Part shown: piece by piece, positions 59,039-64,000 of the stretch
Position numbering within the stretch: the stretch's first letter is position 1
Layout of the letters: each line of letters begins with the position of its first letter
DNA from: Avichristensenella sp031550535
GTDB taxonomy: Bacteria > Bacillota > Clostridia > Christensenellales > Aristaeellaceae
Length of the DNA stretch: 64,000 bases
Reading direction: 5' to 3'
NCBI GenBank assembly: GCA_031550535.1
Contig: JAVBOM010000019.1
Coordinates: 42,391-106,390 of the forward strand
Translations under genes and position numbers: made by a program
The notes under the pieces: generated by a model
What the model was told of the DNA's origin: nothing
The model's input: the letters and a program-made list of their open reading frames with translations, nothing else
Databases searched by the model: none

Positions 59039-59593
59039 TTACAGGAGTTCGATGTACACTGTCTGTTCCACCTCCCCAGTGAACGGGGCTTCGCCGTGTG
59101 GATCGTACACAGTAAACCCTACCAACACAGCTTCTTCCTTGGTTGTGAACCTTGTTGCCCGATACTCCACTTCACTGCGCCATCTGCCGTCTTTTTGCAG
59201 CTCCGGTGTGCTAAACGTCCCCATTTCAAGCGTGTCGAACGACCCTTCCGGCGCGAAGTCCTCCCCGGACAGCGTCTTGAACGCCATAAAGATAATCTTC
59301 TGCGTCAACATAGGCCCGCCGTACATTTTTTGCAGTTCTTCCGTCGTCATATCCCTGGGTTCTTCCACTCCATAGGTCAGTGTTGGCCACCCGGCGAACC
59401 GATAATACTTAACCGCCTCATGATCAAAATACGCCGAAAGCCGGAGGACGAATGTGTCGCCGCTCTGCTTCACCGAATCAAAGGTGACTACAAAATCATC
59501 GAACACAGCCTCCTTGGCGTATTCCTCCGCGAAGGACAGTATGGGTGCGAGCAGGGCGACGCACAGGATGATAACCGAGATTCTCTTTTTCAT
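59039..59593 (-). CDS. Secreted protein of unknown function
   Basis: The 184-residue protein has a signal peptide (RISVIILCVALLAPILSFAE). The mature part is beta-rich (FDDFVVTFDSVKQSGDTFVL; TRFTTKEEAVLVGFTVYDPH), with no cysteine in the visible mature sequence. The pattern fits a small immunoglobulin-like secreted domain. AAGGAGGAAAGG precedes the ATG. It has no close functional neighbour. Function unknown. Confidence 0.7.
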   Translation of the reverse strand: MKKRISVIILCVALLAPILSFAEEYAKEAVFDDFVVTFDSVKQSGDTFVLRLSAYFDHEAVKYYRFAGWPTLTYGVEEPRDMTTEELQKMYGGPMLTQKIIFMAFKTLSGEDFAPEGSFDTLEMGTFSTPELQKDGRWRSEVEYRATRFTTKEEAVLVGFTVYDPHGEAPFTGEVEQTVYIELL

Positions 59594-59771
59594 ATTCTGG
59601 CCTTTCCTCCTTGTTGTTCTACACAGAAGACGGCCACGGACGCCCGTCGGTTAGCAAGGGAGGGAAAATTCACCTTGCCGCCACATTTTGGGTCGGCATG
59701 GATCGAACTTCCCGGTCGAAATTCGTGCCCCCGGTTCCCATCCGCCCGGCGGTATGGTAGAATAAGACAAT

Positions 59772-59855
59772 GACGGCGGCGCTGGTTTAAAAAAACGGCC
59801 GCGGCAGGGATTCCCGAATCCACGCCATCAAGAGGATTTCTCAAGGAATCCTTTC
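59772..59855 (-). repeat. Dispersed element, long variant, in the 5' leader of the phosphatase gene
   Basis: Plus strand GACGGCGGCGCTGGTTTAAA, AACGGCCGCGGCAGGGATTC, CCGAATCCACGCCATCAAGA, GGATTTCTCAAGGAATCC. It begins nine bases behind the TAGAAT (59758-59763) of an extended -10 box TGGTAGAAT, so it covers the start of the transcript. It shares the extra GGATTC hairpin with the copy inside the AraM-like gene. Confidence 0.75.
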
Positions 59856-59888
59856 CGCAGATTCTATAGAACAGGATGGGCCTCGCGA

Positions 59889-60620
59889 ATGAACACAGTA
59901 TCAAGGAAACTGCCGCTTACGGGCGCGGTCAACCTTCGGGAACTGGGCGGGTATCCGTGCGCCGGGGGCGGGGAGACCCAAAAGCGGCGCTTGCTCCGGA
60001 GCGACAGCCTGCACGCGCTCACCCCGGACGACAAGGCGTATCTGTACGATTACGGTGTCCGGCTGGTGCTGGACCTGCGCTCGGAAGGGGAGTGCGGGCA
60101 GAACCCCTCGGGTCTGTTGGGGTATCGCGATGTCGCGTACCGGCATCTCCCGCTGCTGGACCACGTACAGTCCGAAGGCTTCAACACGGGCGCGTTCCCA
60201 AAGAGCATGGGCGAACTGTACGTGGACCTGCTGGACAACAGCGGCGGGCTGATCGCGGACGCGCTGCGGACGCTTGTCGCCTGTCCCGCGTGCGCGGTGT
60301 TCAACTGCACCGCCGGCAAGGACCGCACCGGCGTGGTCTCCATGCTGCTGCTGCTCGCGGCCGGCGTGGAGGCGGAGACCGTCATAGCGGATTACGCCGA
60401 ATCGTATGAGAACCTGAAAGCCATGGTCATAGCGCAGATAAAGGGCGCCAAGGAACTGTACGGCATGGACATTCCGGAGTACGTGTTCCTCTCCGAGCCC
60501 GCGCAGATGCGGCGGGCCATCGCCCACCTGGAAGAAAAGTACGACGGGGTGGACGGGTATTGCGCGGCCATCGGCATGGACGGCGCGGAGGCGGCGGCGC
60601 TCCGGGCGAAGCTGAGGTAG
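59889..60620 (+). CDS. Tyrosine/dual-specificity phosphatase family protein
   Basis: The 243-residue protein begins with TGAVNLRELGGYPCAGGGET and RRLLRSDSLHALTPDDKAYL, typical of bacterial Y_phosphatase3 proteins, and has the P-loop VFNCTAGKDRTGVVSMLLLL (Cys-x5-Arg). The general acid Asp lies in LVLDLRSEGE or HLPLLDHV. It dephosphorylates phosphotyrosine or phosphoinositides; the in vivo target is unknown. The ribosome site is weak (GGCCTCGCGA before ATG). Confidence 0.9.
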   Translation: MNTVSRKLPLTGAVNLRELGGYPCAGGGETQKRRLLRSDSLHALTPDDKAYLYDYGVRLVLDLRSEGECGQNPSGLLGYRDVAYRHLPLLDHVQSEGFNTGAFPKSMGELYVDLLDNSGGLIADALRTLVACPACAVFNCTAGKDRTGVVSMLLLLAAGVEAETVIADYAESYENLKAMVIAQIKGAKELYGMDIPEYVFLSEPAQMRRAIAHLEEKYDGVDGYCAAIGMDGAEAAALRAKLR

Positions 60621-60644
60621 CACGGAAACAGCGGGATACAGGCA

Positions 60645-60688
60645 CAAAAAAGAGCTGCCGCGCCGGAACTCCCCGGTGCGACAGCTCT
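60645..60688 (-). terminator. Strong terminator read on the minus strand
   Basis: AGAGCTGTCGCACCGG and CCGGCGCGGCAGCTCT (minus strand) pair at 15 of 16 positions with one wobble, followed by six T (plus A at 60645-60650). It supports a minus-strand transcript from the small ORF at 60740-60931. Confidence 0.8.
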
Positions 60689-60739
60689 ACGCAAGTTACG
60701 CTTGAAACCCTGGAAGCCAAATTCTGTTGCCGCTTCTCC

Positions 60740-60931
60740 TCAACGCATCCCCCCTCGTTCCAGGTGTCCGCTTTCCATCTCGATCAACGGCACCACCTCC
60801 TCAATGGCAATAGCATAACGGCCAAATATGTACGCCGTATTACCCCGAAAAGAACAAACCGTAAACACGGGCCAGGGAATCGTTGGAATCCTCCCCTTTT
60901 TCCATTGTATGAGGGCGCGCTCGTCCGACAT
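60740..60931 (-). CDS. Small protein of unknown function (63 residues)
   Basis: The ORF encodes a globular-looking sequence: MSDERALIQWKKGRIPTIPW, PVFTVCSFRGNTAYIFGRYA, then IAIEEVVPLIEMESGH. Its composition is normal and hydrophobic residues alternate as in a small beta-domain. A clear terminator lies 51 bases behind the stop on the same strand, an independent sign of transcription. The ribosome site (AAAGAAAG) is weak. It is antisense to the upstream region of the adhesin gene. Confidence 0.5.
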   Translation of the reverse strand: MSDERALIQWKKGRIPTIPWPVFTVCSFRGNTAYIFGRYAIAIEEVVPLIEMESGHLERGGMR

Positions 60932-61025
60932 GCGCTTTCTTTTGCACGCGGTTTTCGCGAAATCGTCTCGTGCCTTTCATAAACGCGCGGTATACTCCGG
61001 CTATCAAAGCAAAGGGGACAAAAAT

Positions 61026-62486
61026 GTGCAGAGCAATCAAAAGCGTTTGTCGGCACTATTTGCCGTGGTTTTCTGCCTGGCCTTTATGGCGGGCGCGGTC
61101 AGCGGTTCGGCCTGGTACATCGCCTTGGCGGAGGGATCGCCGCAGGGCACAGCGCCTACAGGCGGGCAGCCGCCGGAAGGCGCTCCACAGGGCGGCATGG
61201 GTACACCGCCCGATGGCGCTCCGCCGGACGGACAGCCCGGCGGCATGGGCTTCCCGCCTAGCGGAGGCGCGCCAGGCGGGTTCGGCGGTTCCGGCACGGT
61301 GACGAACGGCACATCCGCCAACACGATTGACCAGGACGGCACCATTTCAGGCGAAACCTACACGTCCACCGGAGACAATGAAAACGCGCTTCGCATTGAC
61401 GGCGCGGCGGTGACGCTGGAGAACGTCACGGTGGACAAGGTGTCCGGCGAGAGCGCCAACACCGAGGACGGCGACTTCTACGGCCAGAACGCCGGGCTCC
61501 TGGCCCTGAGCGGCGCGCGGGTGACCATCTCTGGCGCGACGATCCAGACCGCCGCGAAGAACGGCAACGCCGTGTTCAGCTACGGCGAGGGAACCACGGT
61601 GACCATTCGGGATAGTGCCATCAACACCACGGCGAACAACTCCGGCGGCATCCACGTCACCGGCGGGGGCACGCTGTACGCCTACGGCCTGGCCGTGGAC
61701 ACGCAGGGCAACTCCGCCGCGGCCATCCGCTCCGACCGGGGCGGCGGCACGATCGTCGCGGACGGCGGCAGCTACACATCCCACGGCACCGGCAGCCCCG
61801 CTATCTACTCCACCGCGAACATCACGGTGAAGAACGCCGCGCTGACCGCGACCAACTCCGAGGCCATCGTGGTGGAGGGCAAAAACTCCATCGCGCTGGA
61901 GAACTGCGCGCTGTCCGGCAACATGACCGGCACATACCAGAACGACGGCACGGAGAACCTCCACAACGTCATGCTGTACCAGAGCATGTCCGGCGACGCG
62001 GACGTGGGCACGTCGTCCTTCACCGCCACGGGCGGTTCCATCACCGCCGGGAGCGGGGACATGTTCTATGTCACCAACACGAACAGCGTGATCGCGCTGA
62101 CCGGCGTGGCGCTCACACTGGCGAACGACACGCTGCTACGGGTGGAGGGCAACAGCTCCAGCCGTGGATGGGGCAAGGCGGGCGCGAACGGCGGCAACCT
62201 GACGTTCCTGGCGGATCAGCAGGCGCTCCATGGCAATGTCGTCGTGGATACCATCTCCACGCTCGATTTCACACTGACAAACGGCTCCACGTTCGAGGGC
62301 GCCATGAGTATCGCAGACAACGCGGCGGGCGGCACGGCGGTGGCGGGCAACGCGGTGGTACACATCGGCGCGGGCTGCACATGGACGCTGACGGGGGACA
62401 GCATGGTCACGAGCCTGACGAACGAGGGCACGATTGAATACAACGGCTATACGATTACGCTGGCGGATGGGACGGTGATGAAATAA
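61026..62486 (+). CDS. Secreted beta-helix adhesin-like protein
   Basis: The 486-residue protein starts at GTG 61026 (AAAGGGG eight bases upstream). It has a signal-anchor (LSALFAVVFCLAFMAGAVSG), a Pro/Gly-rich linker (GGQPPEGAPQGGMGTPPDGA and similar, about 40-95), then a long stretch of short beta repeats (ALRIDGAAVTLENVTVDKVS, GARVTISGATIQTAAKNGNA, TTVTIRDSAINTTANNSGGI) that should form a right-handed parallel beta-helix. Such proteins are surface adhesins or carbohydrate-binding proteins of Firmicutes. No LPxTG anchor is present. A TATACT box lies at 60990-60995. Confidence 0.82.
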   Translation: MQSNQKRLSALFAVVFCLAFMAGAVSGSAWYIALAEGSPQGTAPTGGQPPEGAPQGGMGTPPDGAPPDGQPGGMGFPPSGGAPGGFGGSGTVTNGTSANTIDQDGTISGETYTSTGDNENALRIDGAAVTLENVTVDKVSGESANTEDGDFYGQNAGLLALSGARVTISGATIQTAAKNGNAVFSYGEGTTVTIRDSAINTTANNSGGIHVTGGGTLYAYGLAVDTQGNSAAAIRSDRGGGTIVADGGSYTSHGTGSPAIYSTANITVKNAALTATNSEAIVVEGKNSIALENCALSGNMTGTYQNDGTENLHNVMLYQSMSGDADVGTSSFTATGGSITAGSGDMFYVTNTNSVIALTGVALTLANDTLLRVEGNSSSRGWGKAGANGGNLTFLADQQALHGNVVVDTISTLDFTLTNGSTFEGAMSIADNAAGGTAVAGNAVVHIGAGCTWTLTGDSMVTSLTNEGTIEYNGYTITLADGTVMK

Positions 62487-62509
62487 TAGATATCAGATGG
62501 GACAAGGCA

Positions 62510-62566
62510 GGGCTTTCTGACAAAATTCCTTTATGGCGCCCGGTTCTTTGAATCCGCGCCGCCGTC
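62510..62566 (+). repeat. Short copy of the dispersed element behind the adhesin gene
   Basis: GGGCTTTCTGACAAAATTCC, TTATGGCGCCCGGTTCTTTG, AATCCGCGCCGCCGTC. Confidence 0.75.
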
Positions 62567-62697
62567 ACGGTTGAGGGCGGCGCGGCGGGCGCTGCCCTTT
62601 TTGATTGACATCGGCCGTCCCCCGTGCGAAACTATCCATGGGACAACGATACCGCCCATTGGCGCTACAATGGGCATCACCACAGGGAGGAATGCCG

Positions 62698-63810
62698 TTG
62701 CATACATGGATGGCCACCGCGCCGTTTGGGCTGGAGGGCGTGGTCGCGGATGAACTCCGGCTCCTTAGCATGCGGGACGTGCGCGCGGAAAACGGCGGCG
62801 CGCGCTTTACGGGGGACGGGGCGGACGCGATGCGCGCCAACCTCTGGCTGCGCTGCGCTGACCGGGTGCTGTTGGTCGTGGGCCAGTTTGAGGCGCTGAC
62901 GTTCGACGCGCTGTTCGAGGGTGTCAAGGCCCTGCCGTGGGAGGACTTTCTGCCGCCGGACGCGGCGTTCCCGGTCAGCGGCCACTGCGCGCGCTCCAAG
63001 CTGATGAGCGTCAGCGACTGCCAATCCATCACCAAAAAAGCCATTGTGGAGCGACTGCGGGCGAAGCACCGCCGCCAGACGCTGCCGGAAACGGCGGAGC
63101 CGTACCCCATCCAGGTGGCGCTGCACCAGGACACCGCCACCCTGACGCTGGACACCAGCGGCGCGGGCCTCTCCCGGCGCGGCTACCGCACGTGGAACGG
63201 CGAGGCTCCGCTGCGCGAGACGCTCGCCGCGTCGCTCGTGGCGCTGTCGCCATGGCGGCCGGGCACGCCACTGCACGACCCGCTCTGCGGCACCGGCACC
63301 CTGCTCATTGAGGCCGCGTTCGTCGCCGCCGGGCGCGCGCCGGGGCTTTCCCGGCCGTTCGCGTGCGAGAAATGGCGCTGGATGCCCCAGGCGGACCTGG
63401 CGGCGCTCCGCGCGGAGGCGCAGGCTGCCGTGGACCTGTCGCGCGTCACCGGCATCACCGGCGCGGACATTGACGGCGGCGCGCTGGAGCTGGCGCGGCG
63501 GCACCTGAAGCAGGCTGGCCTTGCCGGCCACATTGAACTACGCCAACAGGACGCGAAGGATGCCACGCCCCTCCCTGGCCGGGGCGTCATCCTGACCAAC
63601 CCGCCCTACGGCGAGCGCCTGTCGGGCCAGCAGGGCTGCGAGGCCGTGGCCCGCGCGCTGCGCAGGATGCAGGGCGACTGGACCGTCTGCGCCATCACGG
63701 CGTTCCGCGGGTTTGAGCGCGCGTTCGGGCGGCGCGCGGACAGGCGCCGCAGGCTGTACAACGGGCGGCTGGAATGCGAGTTCATGACGTTTTTCCCGGG
63801 GAGGAAGTAG
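62698..63810 (+). CDS. RlmL/YpsC-type THUMP methyltransferase
   Basis: The 370-residue protein has an N-terminal ferredoxin-like/THUMP region (ATAPFGLEGVVADELRLLSM; SKLMSVSDCQSITKKAIVER; DTSGAGLSRRGYRTWNGEAP) and a Rossmann methyltransferase with motif I HDPLCGTGTLLIEAAFVAAG and the N6-adenine/N2-guanine catalytic LTNPPYGERL. It methylates 23S rRNA, probably guanosine N2. The TTG at 62698 has GGGAGG at suitable distance; the ATG at 62710 is too far from it. Confidence 0.9.
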   Translation: MHTWMATAPFGLEGVVADELRLLSMRDVRAENGGARFTGDGADAMRANLWLRCADRVLLVVGQFEALTFDALFEGVKALPWEDFLPPDAAFPVSGHCARSKLMSVSDCQSITKKAIVERLRAKHRRQTLPETAEPYPIQVALHQDTATLTLDTSGAGLSRRGYRTWNGEAPLRETLAASLVALSPWRPGTPLHDPLCGTGTLLIEAAFVAAGRAPGLSRPFACEKWRWMPQADLAALRAEAQAAVDLSRVTGITGADIDGGALELARRHLKQAGLAGHIELRQQDAKDATPLPGRGVILTNPPYGERLSGQQGCEAVARALRRMQGDWTVCAITAFRGFERAFGRRADRRRRLYNGRLECEFMTFFPGRK

Positions 63811-63879
63811 GGGGAGGAGGAGAGGACGCTGGGACTCCGGCACTTGGATATTGTCGCGACGCAAGCGGCACGCACCCCG

Positions 63880-64000
63880 GCATTGTCGCGCTGTGCGCGT
63901 TCGCGCCCATCCCTCTGTGCCGGGGCGAACCTTCACCTCGCTTCATCCCGCGCAGCGGGCGCTCGGTTCCGGTTTTGTATCCAAGCGAACCTCCGCCGCA
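63880..64000 (+). repeat. Internal modules of the long dispersed element, cut by window edge
   Basis: GGCATTGTCGCGCTGTGCGC, CCCATCCCTCTGTGCCGGGG, CGAACCTTCACCTCGCTTCA and CTCGGTTCCGGTTTTGTATC repeat the order seen at 28430-28540. Confidence 0.65.

Noticed and set aside
1..64000. tRNA, rRNA, transposase or phage genes
   Set aside because: I looked for GTTCGANTC arms, rRNA landmarks, DDE/serine/tyrosine recombinase motifs and phage structural proteins by eye and found none; a tRNAscan/Infernal run would be decisive.

Overview
The window is G+C-rich DNA from what looks like an anaerobic, single-membrane Firmicute, probably a gut-type member of the Clostridia. The signs are strong AGGAGG ribosome sites, near-consensus TTGACA-17-TATAAT promoters, a HisG(short)/HisZ histidine pathway, viologen-type ABC-2 exporter genes, HlyD/MacB-type exporters without an outer-membrane channel, a carbohydrate ABC importer with GH127 and GH29 hydrolases, and CmpB-type membrane proteins. 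This placement is inference. No rRNA, tRNA or CRISPR array was seen.

Layout. 1-9.7 kb: the start of metA, a frameshifted TetR gene beside a methyltransferase, a degenerate GGDEF protein, pepT, an M20 amidohydrolase, an AraM-like protein facing a DeoR regulator, and a DegV protein. 9.9-13.4 kb: a three-gene ABC exporter behind a leader-peptide attenuator, then a membrane protein. 13.4-15.8 kb: tyrS behind a leader peptide with a run of tyrosine codons, then a decayed copy of that leader before a small secreted protein. 15.9-24.8 kb: a histidine operon in the order hisZ-G-D-C-B-H, then an S41-like protease gene, then hisA-F-IE. 25-26.3 kb: an unusual 174-residue protein and an HPr-like protein. 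26.3-37.3 kb: a plant-glycan locus (GH127, solute-binding protein, two permeases, LacI regulator, large putative hydrolase, GH29). 37.4-47.2 kb: an acyltransferase, a LytS-type two-component pair, an exported amidohydrolase, an XRE/membrane-protein pair, a phospholipase D-like protein and a double CmpB protein. 47.2-54.4 kb: a five-gene ABC/HlyD export operon divergent from its own OmpR-type two-component system. 54.7-63.8 kb: a trypsin-like protein, a NarL-type system with a separate 7TM sensor protein, a tyrosine phosphatase, a small protein, a beta-helix adhesin and an RlmL-like methyltransferase.

Two things cut across the genes. First, a dispersed palindromic element, ending in GCGCCGCCGTC at one side and a GGATTTC/GAAATCC hairpin at the other, occurs at least ten times in short and long forms. 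It lies in 5' leaders and in inverted copies flanking pepT. One copy is read through in frame inside the AraM-like gene, and another extends the 3' end of a histidine kinase gene. A second, 165-bp palindromic element lies right behind GH127 and supplies part of its stop codon. Second, transcription attenuation by leader peptides appears to control tyrS and the ABC exporter, and a duplicated relic of the tyrS leader lies in front of another gene. These are the most promising signals in the window.
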